The translations under genes and the position numbers were made by a program. DNA of 64,000 nucleotides from Ianthella basta. Lineage: Eukaryota; Porifera; Demospongiae; Verongiida; Ianthellidae. The stretch is taken from contig OZ025870.1 of the NCBI GenBank assembly GCA_964019415.1, positions 3,804,908 to 3,868,907 on the forward strand, written 5' to 3'. The notes under the pieces were generated by a model, which worked only from the letters and a program-made list of their open reading frames with translations, did not search any database and was not told the origin of the DNA. This document shows positions 35,032 through 46,588 of this stretch, one piece after another. The stretch's first letter is position 1, and every line of letters starts with the position of its first letter.

Positions 35032-35340
35032 TTTAGCTTTGTTGAGTTTTGATAGGTCATCATACTGTAACTCCAAGGAGTCAAGTTCCCTCTCTTTGTT
35101 TCTCCGCCAAGTATCAATATGGTCACTCAGTTCCTTCAAACGTTTTGCCAGCTCTCTTAATTGCTGAAGCTTGCTAAAGCGAGTGGAGACTTTGTGCTCT
35201 AGCTCAGAAAACCGATGCATAACCGTAGCATTATTTACACTTTCCCCGGCCATGTCTTGCAAGGTGGCATCAACATTATGCCTTTCGCGTCCAAAAGCTT
35301 CCAATTCCAGTCCAAGCCACCAGACCATTTTTCTGATACG
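35032..35340 (-). CDS. gene A exon 5: coiled coil
   Basis: 309-nt minus-strand exon (103 codons, phase 0 both ends) between acceptor CTCCTGTAG and donor GTGAGT. Begins RIRKMVWWLGLELEAFG; heptad-like throughout, with HRFSELEHKVSTRFSKLQQL and a tail ending LELQYDDLSKLNKAK. Aligns along its whole length with gene B exon 17416-17727. Confidence 0.85.
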
Positions 35341-35648
35341 CTACAGGAGAGGGTAGCAGGTACATCACAACTAGCTATAGTGCAATAAATTATTACTTTT
35401 CATTACCAAATTACAGTACAGTATTACAAGTACACAATCAATATACGTAAGTGGGCAACTATGACAGCCAGTACTAGTCTCCTTTGCCACACTGAACTCG
35501 ACAGTGTAAGTTAGCCCACACAAATATCAAAACAAATAAAAATTAATCATTCTTCAAATAACTGACTGTTTGGTTATTCATTCGACCCATAGTATAGACA
35601 CTACACCATGGTTATTTCTTGCTATCATACACTCAAGCGCACACTTAC

Positions 35649-35810
35649 TACTTGCTTGGCAATCTGCTCTGCAATGACACTAAGATCAACAGTCATGTGA
35701 ATAGGACCTAGGCCCTTCTGCTTTTCCTCCAGTTTGCTAACTTGAACTGCCAGTGGACCCATGCACATCCTCATAGGTGTTCTTCGTGCAATAGGCAGAG
35801 TGGATAAATC
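35649..35810 (-). CDS. gene A exon 4
   Basis: 162-nt minus-strand exon (54 codons, phase 0 both ends) between acceptor ACTGTATAG and donor GTAAGT. Encodes DLSTLPIARRTPMRMCMGPL and later LEEKQKGLG and VIAEQIAKQV, the last part homologous to gene B exon 1. Its phase-0 start fits the phase-0 end of the small exon at 39270. Confidence 0.75.
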
Positions 35811-35938
35811 CTATACAGTTATAAAGAAATGTAAATTTAATTATACATGGGCATTGCTATCACAATAGTTATGCCAATAAATCTCTTACAAGACTCCCTG
35901 AAATGTTTATCATGCAAACTGCAGAAGTAGCAAGGTTA

Positions 35939-36514
35939 CAGTGAAACCCCTATAATGTGGACACCCTTTGGAACAAGAGAAGTGTCCTCATTATAGGGGT
36001 GTACGCATTTCAGAGGTACGACTTATATGCCCATACTTTAAAGCAATCATTTAGTATGCATGAAAAGTATCAAAATCAGATGAATTTGTAAAGGTAGAAG
36101 TGGTTTGCTCGAGTACTCGACTCACGCAACATTTCTGAGGACAATTCTAAAGGGTAGCTGTTTGCGCTGAACTTTGCCATGTTAAAGACACTTTCAAAAC
36201 CCTTAGTATAGACAATTTGTGGCACTCGTCAACTTCTGTGCTGTTCCTGTCACTTGTCAGAGATAGCGGTGCAAATCAGGGAGCGGCCAATTTCTGGCAG
36301 CTGATTGAAATGTCCAGATTATTGGGTAGGGTTTATACAGAGTTGTATAGGGTGGTGCCCAGGGCGCTGTCCACAATACAGAATAATGACGTGTCCACAT
36401 GTCAAGGGGAAGTTTATACAGGTAGCATAAGGGCCAATCGTTAGGACTGTAGAAAGTGTCCGCATAATCGAGGTGTCCGCTTTTCAGGGGTGTCCACAAG
36501 ACGGGGTTCCACTG
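35939..36514. mobile_element. CAGTGGAACC-type MITE, copy 2
   Basis: 576 bp, TA duplication at 35937-35938 and 36515-36516, ends CAGTGAAACCCC and GGGGTTCCACTG. The subterminal text GTGGACACCC..GGTGTCC is inverted at both ends. Homologous to 8330-8861. Lies in the intron between gene A exons 3 and 4. Probably mobilised by a pogo/Tc1-type transposase. Confidence 0.88.
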
Positions 36515-36670
36515 TATATAGATGAATACTGAGAGCCATGGGGGGTGATTGGAAAAAAATGGCGTCTGTGATCAAGACTGTGGAGATTAGTTGACTGAAT
36601 CATATTCACAAGAGTGTATATATTCACAAGAGCGAACAGGTGGAAAAGAACAGCTGCCCCTGTCTGCGAA

Positions 36671-38279
36671 ATGTCAGGAAACTGCTTCTCGTGCAACAGC
36701 AGGGGGCACTGCGTGCGGTGTAAATGCGTGAGGAAAGGTACAGCGTGTTTGGACTGTTTGCCGCTGAGGAATGGCACCTGTCAGAATATCTAGCCTAACC
36801 AGCCAACCGATCAAATGCCAGATTTCCAGACCGACATTTTACCCAATCAAAGTTCTGCTGCACCTGATTCTTCTCCAGAAGATGATCGTCTCCTGCCATT
36901 TGGAGCTGCCCGTGAGCCGACCTTCAAGTGGAGTGACAAGGTGAGCGGTGACTGTTTTGCTGCCGCTATTCTCAATGCATACGGCGAGGTTGTCAAGTGG
37001 AAAAGGAATGTATTCCTGATTCCTTCGGAGAAGGTTGGAGGTCATTTTGTGTCCGAGACATCGAGATTGCTTAGAGCATTTGGTGAATCCACCCCTCTTG
37101 AATCAGTAGCCTTCACAGCAGTAATGGTAATGCCCCATCTGCTCCTTCAAAAGCCACATAGCAGATCAAAGGTGAAAGACCATGTGAAGTGTTTAGAGAG
37201 ACGGTTGTCACTGTGGCAGCAAGGTGATATACCCGCCTTGCTACTCGAGGGCAGAACCATTCAGCAGAAGTTGCCAAACACGTTCTCAGGCGATGATCAC
37301 ACTGAAAGGCTGATCAAGTCCTTCTCGAAGCGTATCAGGAAAGGAAGTGTGAAGTCAGCCCTACGATGCTATCAAAAATTCAGGGAAGTTCTCTCTCAGC
37401 CAGGGAAACCGTAGATCAAGAAAAGCCTGGTAGTAAAACTGTTCTTGAGGTACTGAAGGAGAAACATCCAGAAACTCAGCAGATCTCTGAAGGGGTGCTG
37501 ATCGAAGCGGCTAAGATACTTTTCCATCCAATCATTTTTGAGAGGATCGATGGAGAAGCAATCCGAAGAGCTGCTCTACACACAGAAGGCACTGCTGGTC
37601 CATCAGGAATTGACGCAGCTGGTTGGAGGAGGATGTGCACATCCTTTAGAAAGGCTTCTTCAGATCTGTGCAACAGTATATCTAGTGTAGCTAAACGAAT
37701 CAGCAGTGAGTACCTGGATCCCTCATTCCTGAGCAGCTACACAGACTGTAGGTTAATTGCCTTGACCAAGAACCCGGGTGTGAGACTGGTAGGAGTTGCA
37801 GAAGTACTCAGAAGAATCATTAGCAAAGCAGTTCTGTCCGTAATTGGCCAGGACATCAAAGAAGCTGCTGAGAGTGTTCAATTGTGTGTGGGGCAGGTGT
37901 CATGCTGTGAGGCCGGAGTCCATGCCATGCGAAGAATCTTCAATGATGAACAAACAGAAACCATTTTGCTAGTTGACGCCACTAATGCCTTCAATTCCTT
38001 GAAGCGAAAAGCTGCCCTCGTCAACATCCACTCTCTGTGTCCATCGTTAGCGATAGTCGCTACCAACACCTATAGAGGAGATGCTGCCTTGTTCATAGAT
38101 GGGAAAACGGTGTACTCAAGAGAAGTAACTACCCAAGGTGACCCCCTTGCCATGTCCATATACGCCATTCTGCCTTTGATCCAGAAGCTGCAGGGGTCGT
38201 ATAGGCAGTTGTGATTCGCCGATGACACATCAGCAGGAGGAAAGATAACACAACTGAAAGATTGGTGGACCCAAATGTC
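36671..38279 (+). pseudogene. broken reverse transcriptase ORF with Cys-rich N-terminus
   Basis: From the ATG at 36671 a Cys-rich motif (CFSCNSRGHCVRCKC.. CLDCLP) runs to a TAG at 36791. The same frame continues from 36815 with KWSDKVSGDCFAAAILNAY and LLLQKPHSR. The frame changes (-1) near 37370-37400. The RT part then has GTAGPSGIDAAGWRRM, RLVGVAEVLRRIISK, LLVDATNAFNSLKR (motif A) and TTQGDPLAM (motif B). A TGA at about 38212 stands directly before FADDTSAGG (motif C). Coding similarity ends at 38279, next to a foldback arm. From memory this RT type recurs in cnidarian and sponge repeats, probably non-LTR; I cannot name the clade. Dead by at least three lesions. Confidence 0.8.
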
Positions 38280-38294
38280 TAGCTAGCTAGTCCT

Positions 38295-38415
38295 ATATGT
38301 AGCTAGCTACAAGGAAATTAGGAATGCAGAGTGAACTTCACATGAATGTGGTCTGTCATGGTGTTGAATTACAGTAACTTGTTTCTATGCTTTTTCTGTT
38401 GGCCATTCCTAATCT
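38295..38415 (+). repeat. single arm of the 26911 foldback repeat
   Basis: CTACAAGGAAAT(T/C)AGG..GCAGAG..AACTTCACA..GAATGTGGT..TTGTTTCTAT matches 27090-27200 in the same orientation. It abuts the end of the RT relic. Confidence 0.7.
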
Positions 38416-38419
38416 CTAT

Positions 38420-39265
38420 TAAAGTTATTTGGTACAAAGCTGATCCACAATCATAGAAAATGTTACAAGCCTGCATTGAAAAGAGTTCTGACTACTTGTG
38501 GCAGCTATAGTAGTCCTGCAAATGGCACTTGCTAGCTTACTAGGAAACTTGCTAAGGTTAATTGGTCTAAAATGGTGTAGCCAAGGTTGACGAAGGTTTG
38601 GGATGAGAGGGCAGGGGCAGGTAAGAGTCATGGCTATGTTTGTGATCAAGAAGGCAGACTCTTGCATTTCCCCTATTGTACAAGTATGCACAAGCTGGTT
38701 TCAAGTACTTTCTTTGGCCGAATCATCTCCACACATCTCAAGAGGAACGTCAGCGGCACTCAAACTACTTTAGAAAGGAGCACTGCCTATAAATGAATTC
38801 CATACATAGTGCAGTTACCACTAGCAGAATCTAGAACGATAGCTAGCAATAGAACAGGCTCAAGTTGTAAAAAGCTGTGTAAGGAGTACGTTGCGAAGAT
38901 TATCACTGCGAGCGGCGAAGGAAGCTTTTCCCAGGTCCCATCCTTCATCTTGACTGTGTTCATCAGGCGGCCAGCGTATTCTTTGCCGAAAGCTTCACAT
39001 TCCCTTTGCAGCAACAGATGTAGCATCTTCCAACACAATGCAGTGCAAGGTACTTCCAAATTTCAGGCTTCGTCTTTCTTCAGCCTCCATTTTGCTACCA
39101 AGCTCGAGGCTATACAGGCTATAGTACTCTGGATACGGCACAATACGTAGTAAATTTAAATTTACATTTGGCTGTTTCTCACGTTGCATAGTATTACGTT
39201 AAGACCAATTTTCACTTGGAGCCACACATATTTTCCTACATATTTGCCCAACATCACTCATACAC
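38420..39265. other. gene A intron 3, unresolved open frames
   Basis: Overlapping minus-strand frames at 38787-39189 read as if from one sequence in two frames, but I found no fitting acceptor, donor or homologue, so no exon is called. Confidence 0.35.
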
Positions 39266-39269
39266 TCAC

Positions 39270-39314
39270 CGCTCTGTCAAGGTCAACCAATGCATGCACT
39301 TGGTAAGGCAGCAC
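39270..39314 (-). CDS. gene A exon 3 (15 codons)
   Basis: 45-nt minus-strand exon, VLPYQVHALVDLDRA, between acceptor TTCTCACTTGTAG and donor GTGAGTG, phase 0 both ends. Supported by splice sites and phase with its neighbours; short, so moderate confidence. Confidence 0.55.
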
Positions 39315-39602
39315 CTACAAGTGAGAAAAGCAGAAAATTAAAATTTAGACTTAATTGTACATACGAAAAGTTAAAATTGCACAAAATACCCCCCAGACTT
39401 ACACACTGGGATAACATCTTTCTCTATATCTCAATACAAATACCATACACTAAGAATACATAATGGAGAACAGTGAGATTCTCACCAGTGGGCTGCATGC
39501 TGTTGTGTTACTTGGAACAACTATTGATAATTTGTGGTAGAAGTTAGTCTGCACATTTGTGTGTTGTGCAGGGGAATCACAGCAATGCAAACAATAACAC
39601 AC

Positions 39603-40429
39603 CTTTGTTACACCAATGAAGTCCATGCCACTTGCCAGTCCACAATGAAGGGCTTCTTTAAATATCTCAGTTGGCAGTTGAGATGTAGTGAACTCGAACT
39701 CACCAGGGATTCGTATCCTGGTAACCTTGAACTCCTGAAAGGCCCATAGCGTGCTTGCTTCAAATATGTACTTAACTATGTTCTGCAGAAAGGCTCTGTC
39801 AATTATGACAACAACTGTGGTACTGTTTCCAGACCGGGCTGCAGCAACCTTTATCTTGTGCCGTGGGATTTTGCAGGCATTGCACAGAAGCCCATTTAGC
39901 ATTTTCTCACAATCCTTGCGAGTATACTGATCGAAATCCATATCCATGGTTACCTCAACTTGGGTTTGGGTATTTGCCTCTGGCTCAGCCTCTTTAGATT
40001 CCTTCAACAAGTCTGCTTCATGATACACATCTAAATACACTTCATATCGATCTACACTATTCATGGCCAGTGCTTTTGCCTCTTCTGGAAGGCAGCCAAC
40101 AATCCTTTCCAAAAGGTAGGTGTCGTCCCATTTCGTCATGATATTCAACTTTTGTAAAAGATCTTTCACCGTGTGTGTATCAGTCAAAGCCTTGGCATCT
40201 CCTTCAGCAAGTCCATTTGCAAAGGCTGTCTGTGCAGCTGTTACCATCATATCCAATTGCTGTTCATTGCGTTTTAGAATGACTTCCAAATAGACATAGG
40301 TATGGAGATACAGTGTTTTAATTAAATCATGTGCGTCAGCTTTCTTATTCTTGGCAGCCTTCTTCATTTCTTTTAGTAGGTAACTGAAATCATTACCTTC
40401 AACATCAGGGGGTACAGAGGCTTTGACTC
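39603..40429 (-). CDS. gene A exon 2: uncharacterised helical and mixed domain
   Basis: 827-nt minus-strand exon (about 275 codons) between acceptor TTACTTGTAG and donor AAG/GTGTGT; enters in phase 1, leaves in phase 0. First part helical (SYLLKEMKKAAKNKKADAHD). A middle segment has the pattern W-D-x3-LLE-x-IV..Y-x2-YLD-x-Y (KWDDTYLLERIV; DRYEVYLDVYHEADLL). The last part alternates strands and helices (KIKVAAARSGNSTTVVVIID; TRIRIPGEFEFTTSQL). From memory, this W/LLE block followed by a 'GS-V-V' strand block is common in uncharacterised cnidarian and sponge proteins that also carry death-fold domains. The phase-1 entry fits the linker exon at 49913, with GGA across the junction. Confidence 0.75.
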
Positions 40430-40796
40430 CTACAAGTAAAACAATAGAATAACCAATTATTGTCAATGTCATGACAGTGTGATTACAGGCAAAAGAGTAT
40501 TTGGGGAGATTACAAAAATGCAGTATATGCCCTGAAGGTTAGTTATGCAGTTACTGTAGCAGATTCAATGCCAAATCAGCAGGGCATAGAAAGAAATTAA
40601 GAGGATCACAATTCATTTGCATTTTGTTCGCAAGCAAAACCATAACATATATGTCATTTTATCATATGTACACCTAGTTTAACACGTGTATGAGCCTCTA
40701 TAGTGGCTTTCCTATAATTAAATGCAAACATTCACACAACAGTTAGTTTATTCGATTTTGTTTGTGCTTGGTATACTTGTTCTATGAATCACCTTT

Positions 40797-43453
40797 AGCG
40801 TAAGCTGCCAATTATCAGCCACATTTCAAACCTTGAGATGCATCTCAGCAACCGAAGGTCATACAAGCTTCAATCTTGCAGCGATTGATAGCCCGACAAA
40901 GCATCTCTTTACACAGTGCTGTTGGTCACATTCAGTTTTGAAGTGAGACTCAGACCAGTAAATGCGGTGTCCGACCAATTATCGGCCACCCATACCTATT
41001 ATCGACCACCTGTATAAATGCCCATACCAATTATTGGCCAGTTTTCAAACTTTCGTCCATATCTCAGCTTTGATAGGGCTTCTCAAGCTAAGGTTTGTAC
41101 AGATATCGAGATCTGGAGGCACTGAGTAAGCGTAGCCGAATAGAACCTGATGCTGCGGACATTTAGTGAACTACACACGGACACGTTCAACTCAAATCAC
41201 ATTCTGGATGGGCAACAGCGATTGATGAGAAAATGGCAGCAGCGCGGTTGATCCTTCTGATGTTGGTGATCCTTCTGTATATTGTTCGAAGAGTGGATCA
41301 AGATGGTATGGTCCTAGCAGGCAGTGCTAGTGAGTGTGAGCCTGGAGGGATCCTGTTTGTGCCACAATTTAAGCCGGGAATTTCCATAATGATCAACGTT
41401 ATCATTGTCGGCCGGTCGCAGATCTTACCACCTCGATCGGTTAGGAGAGCCCATCCACAGAGTAGCTTGAAGCCTCAGCAGCTGGATATGATAGCATTAA
41501 TGGTTCTCCTAGTACTCTCAGGTGACATTGAGAGTAATCCTGGTCCAGTGAGGTATCCTTGTACCATGTGTAATGAATCGGTGAGGAGGAACTAGCGTGC
41601 AATCCTGTGCTCTGAGTGTGATGGGTGGACTCATGCTAAATGCTGTGGGGTCTCTCAAGCTGAGCATCAGACATTGAGTAAACGGTTTGACAATACATGG
41701 CTGTGTCCGGGTTGCACAATGGCTGAGCTTCCCTTATGGGTTAGATTCTGATGGTTACCAATGGTTTAACTCCTATGTTAGTCATAGATCACAATGTGTG
41801 GTCATTGACTCCAATTACTCCACTGACCTAGCAGTTACTTCTGGTGTGCCGCAGGGCTCTGTGCTTGTACCTCTCCTCTTTTCGGTCTTTGTAAACAACC
41901 TCCCAAAATGCCTTCAGGGAGTTGCTACCATTCTGTTTGCAGATGAGACCACCATTCTCTTAGCCGGCCACTCTACTACTGACATATCCATCGCACTGAC
42001 AAATGCCCTAGACTGTGCATACAAGTGGCTTTGGAACAGTGGCCTACGACTGAATGTATCCAAAACAAAGTCCATGCTCATCCACTCAAAGAGACAAAAG
42101 TGCCTACCACCCATGAACATCCAACTCAATGGTACACCCATTGAGCAAGTACAGTCATACAAGTTTCTCGGGGTGGTGGTCAATGATACTCTTACTTGGG
42201 ATGACCACATCCAGTTTGTGTGTACTAAGGTCTCAAAGAATCTTAATCTCCTCCGAAGACTAGCTTGGTTCCTGCCAAGGAGGGCTTTGTGCTGCTTCTA
42301 CAGTGCCTACGTACTGCCCCATCTTACATATGCTGACCCAGTTTGGAGCACCTGTAGCCTGGGGCAGAGTAGCAAACTGGAGAGACTCCAAAACTATGCA
42401 GCCAGAATTATCTTAAAGAGATGGAGAGACTCATCTGCAACCAAAATGCGAAAAGAGCTTGGGTGGCCCACTCGAACCTCCAGACGTACCTTAAGTGAAA
42501 CCAAGATGGTCTTTAGATGTCTTACAGGTCGCAGCCCCAGTTACCTCTCAGCCCTCTTCAATCCGATATCACATACTCACCAACATGTGACCAGAGCTTC
42601 CTCTACCAAAGGAACTTCCATTCCTTGTATTCGGACAAAGCATGGAAGGCACTCGTTTGCTTTTCGGGGTGCTAAGATCTGGAATGCTCTGCCGCCAAGC
42701 ATGAGAGAGTTGTCAAGTTACGATGCCTTTTCCACAGCTGCCAGAGACCTTATGCTTTCCAATTATATGTGATTCCACTTGCACGCTACAGCTACTACTA
42801 TTCTGACATGCACCTGATTCAATTATAGCCCTCATTACTAATTGTATTGTCTGCATGTAATTTCTGTCTACAATGATTACCGTGCATGCGTGATCTATTT
42901 ACTGTGTTCTCTTCTTGTCCTTAGTTTGATTTGTGTGGATTTTGATTGTGTTTTGTTTCCCTGTCCTTGTTTGATTTCTTGTCCTTGTACTGTTTGCTGG
43001 GTGCCTTGGGAAGTAGCCCTTGGGCTAAAGGTTTTCCGAGATTAAATAAGATTCCCATATCCCATTCTTACGTGATTGTATACCTGGCGCATTGCTTTAA
43101 TCTTCTCTGTTCGGCAATGGCAGCCACACAAACTGAGGCACAGATGCCTGCAAGCGTGCACACACTAGCAGAAAGGCTGACAGCAGGCGATTTCTCACTC
43201 TAGCTCGCTAACATGCAGAAGCAATCTTGAAAGTGTTGAGAAATTTGTTCCCACTCACGTGTACATAGCTCGCATTAAGGTCTTCGCTCGGCTTCTGATG
43301 TAGTGCTACTTTGAAACGGCTGGTGTAAAGCAACTTCAAAGGCAGTTTTCTCTGACCATCTACCCATCTCTGCCGTAAACACCGATTATTGCTTGATTCA
43401 ACGCCGGATACTCGTCGTATATGCACTTGCCGATAATTGGCAGCTTACGCTAC
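40797..43453. mobile_element. inverted-repeat-bounded segment carrying the LINE copy
   Basis: TAGCGTAAGCTGCCAATTAT at 40797 is repeated inverted at the right edge (ATAATTGGCAGCTTACGCTA, 43433-43452). The left flank also repeats CCAATTAT(T/C)GGCCA-like units (40975-41045). A possible CTT duplication flanks it. A TIR element invaded by the LINE is the simplest reading. Confidence 0.5.
41233..42772 (+). pseudogene. internally deleted CR1/L2-like LINE with 2A-like motif and PHD finger
   Basis: ORF1 starts at 41233 with a hydrophobic N-terminus (MAAARLILLMLVILLYIV). It has a 2A-like GDIESNPGP at 41521-41547, then a PHD finger (CTMC, CSEC, HAKCC, CPGC) interrupted by a TAG at 41593. After CPGC the text jumps to a reverse transcriptase middle region (from about 41740). 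ORF1's end, the endonuclease and the RT start are missing. RT motifs: GVPQGSVLVPLLFSVFVNNL, LFADETTILLAG (the usual FADD is FADE), QSYKFLGVVV, then a C-terminal region ending DLMLSNYM. The 3' end GATTAAATAAGATTCCCATA (about 43042) recurs at 6412. 2A peptides in ORF1 of APE-type LINEs are documented. This copy cannot retrotranspose. Confidence 0.88.
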
Positions 43454-46379
43454 TTCATTTGTACAGTTACAGTGTCCAACATTCAATACAACAGGAGCTA
43501 CAGGCATTAGAAAATTGAATTATACTGGGTTATACGTACAAGGAGAATACAGAAAAACAGAGAAAGTATATCACCAGTTTGAATAAAAATGGCCGCCAAC
43601 AATGTTGGAACAGTTCAAATTTGGCCCCTAATCAGCGAAGACAAGGCTCTATGCACAGATTTAGTAGCTTCTAGACCACATTTCAGGCAGATCAGCGTAC
43701 CACCTGTCTCTGACTGCTATCTTTTTGCAGATTTGCCGCTGCTCATATTTTACGCTGCACAAAGGGAAAAACTCAGTGAGGCTCATGTAGATGGTAGCAC
43801 ATCTAGTGCTAGGATGCTTCGAGCCCTTTCTGGGACCGTGGCTGGACATCTCGACCTCTGCAAGTTCGCGAATCACCTCTTTTCAGTGAGAACTTCTCGT
43901 CGTGCAGTGTTTTACAATATGGATAGTATATAGCTGTTCGCCACGCCGGCATCCATCAAGACAAGCTATCAATATGCACAGAAGTATTTATGCTTGCTAC
44001 AAAGCGATTCTGTTGCATACGGCAGTCAAACTGTATGTGAACCCCTGTTATGACTGTTTCTAACCTTATCTAGGAAGTTGCCGTGGAGTCCTTCCAAGGA
44101 ATTGCTAAGTGAATGTACAGATAGCAAATTGAAGCACTGATACCTAGGCTTTTGAATGATGCAAAGCACTTGCAAACACAACCTTGCTTCACGCTTGACT
44201 GATCCAGATAAATAAGATCTATTTCAAGCCACTATAGTGGCTTATGCGAGTTTATGCAACTGCAATAGTAAAAACGCGAACAGTAAGGGGTTAATAAGTC
44301 AATGCCATGTGGAAACAGCACAAAACATGCAGGCATGACACTGAGAGTGTCTCCTAGTGTAAGCTGAACAAAAATGGACAGTAACAGGACGTTTGGAATA
44401 TCTATAGAATTCTACGGTATGTACTTGAAGAAGCATTAATTTCATTGTTGCATATAAAATACTACATGCTCTGTTTTTTTTCTGATTGGAGGTGCTTTTA
44501 GTGTTGTCTGCTAGAATGGAAACACAATCAGCATCCACAAGTTCCAATGACTGTACAAAGCTGCTACAGTATTAGCAGTACTGTGATTCTATGATAATAG
44601 CGTATGCAAATTAAGATGGTCTGCATGCTTATGCAAATTGTATAATTTCGTAATTGTAACCAGTTTTATGCTCCACAGGCTCTGCATTTCATGGAAGCAA
44701 ATATCATTCCAGCATGAGGTTTAGACAAGGTACGTACATGTGAGAGAGCATGGCCTATGACAACGTATCACTTTGTATGTATGAGTATAGAGTGTGAGCA
44801 TGCGTTTGTGGTGTCTGTATATGTATGTATGTAAATGTGCATGTGAGTGTATGTATGTGTGTTTGTGGTGTGTATGTATGCATATGAGTGCGTGTGTATG
44901 GTGCATGTGTGAGCATGTTTGTGTGTGTGTGTGTGCATCTATTGTTGCAATTCTGCAAAATGAGTAGCTATTTCCTTTATTTAAAGTTTGCGCAAACTCT
45001 GTTCTTCTATTTGTAGACCATACTCTGCCACTGATTCTCCTTCCAACAGTGAAGTGCTAACATCTGCCTTTGTTAAGACTGCTTGCTCTCATGCATGTAG
45101 CCAATGGCAGTAATGTGTATCGAATGAGAACATGAGCCTGCTCCAGTAGAATGCCCCTCTTGGATACCTTTTCCACAGAGCTCTGGCCTGTCCTCATGTA
45201 CAGGAATGCCATGGATACCAAACTGTTCTTTAAGGTGCACACATTCATGCATTTATCTAAATTCTGTGTCTTAGTTCACTCGCATTTTGTTCCACCTTGT
45301 CTCACCAGCCCCTTGTCTACAGGACTGTATATAGCTGTCGTGTTAGAATCATATCTCTCTTGCATGCATTGGATGGTTAGTTAACATTTCAATAGAGACT
45401 TTTCTAGATTAGAGATTTTACTCTAATCTAGTCTCATGAGACTAGATTAAAGTAACGTAGATTAGACTAGAGACTAATCTCAGCATTTAAAACTTCCAGC
45501 TACAAGGAGATGATCCAGGTAGAGGCAAGCTGCAGATGCAAGTTTTTTGCTACGAACTAGAAGGCTTTGTACATTTTTGACAAGAGTTTTCTTTGCTGCA
45601 TTCATCTGCAAGGAATTCTGAATTGTATGTGAATTACACAGCACTGTAGGTCATCAATTTAAGCAACAACCAAATACAATGGAAGCTGGGACAAACAAGC
45701 AGACTTTTGAAGACAGTAACCAATGCGTGCAGCAGACAGTGCAGGGATGACGGAGTCTTCCAGAAATATTGTTTTGGCAAGCCATTGGTATATATGCAAT
45801 CTTATACACATGATAAATACCCAAGGATGACAGAAACGGTATTCTTACATAGACAAATCCAGTCTTCACACACCATATATATTCCTTGCAATATTCATGC
45901 AAGACAGTATTCTAAGTTTGAATCTAACTACAGGCAAGCCCCTTTCCCTAACAAGAGCATGTATGTATTCAGCTTTGAATGCAAACAAGGTCACACTACA
46001 AGGCTACAGTGTCAACTCTTGGTGTTAAATGTGCACTTGGTGCAGAGTGAAGGTAGTTTAACTTGAATTCATTAATGTCATGACTTGCATGCTGGACTAT
46101 GGTATAAATACAATATGTAACAATATAAAGTTAACGTTCTGTTTTGTTTCGTTCCATTTCTACGCAAAGGTTGAAACGTCCCACGGACCGTCTGTTCCAT
46201 CCTCTTTTATCATCCTTTGCAGAACAGTACAGAACGGACACAAAACAATGACGTCCAGAAGAAATGCTACGTAGGAACTATGTAGCCTTGAGCTGAACTA
46301 CTTACATGCACAGGCCATTTATAGCTGGAAGAGGGTCAGGTCTACGGCAGGTAGGGGCTACGGTACGACCATGCTCATT
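43454..46379. other. gene A intron 1 (left part), no gene recognised
   Basis: Only short frames. Notable sequence: TG-rich simple repeat at 44760-44935 and a palindromic AGATTAGA/TCTAATCT cluster at 45400-45480. No element ends could be paired. Confidence 0.4.
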
Positions 46380-46588
46380 TTAGGCGGCGGTCACACTATG
46401 TCAAAAGCCACGTCGACGTCAACGTTACGGTCACGTTTTGTTGGTCACACTACACGTTACGAAACGTGGACATGAACGTGAGCAAAACCTGACGTCAACG
46501 GCGACGTGACAACAGCTGCCACGGCGACGTCCACGTTCACGTCCAAGGCCACATCAATTTGCTTGAGGTGTGAACGAAAGTGAGAGTG

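Noticed and set aside
38787..39189. Overlapping minus-strand frames between gene A exons 3 and 4
   Set aside because: No acceptor/donor pair with phase 0-0 and no paralogous sequence near gene B.
43589..43933. 114-codon plus-strand frame with a good start context (AAAATGGCC)
   Set aside because: Considered as a first exon. No motif, no matching paralogue, and it lies antisense within the mapped intron of gene A; support is too weak.
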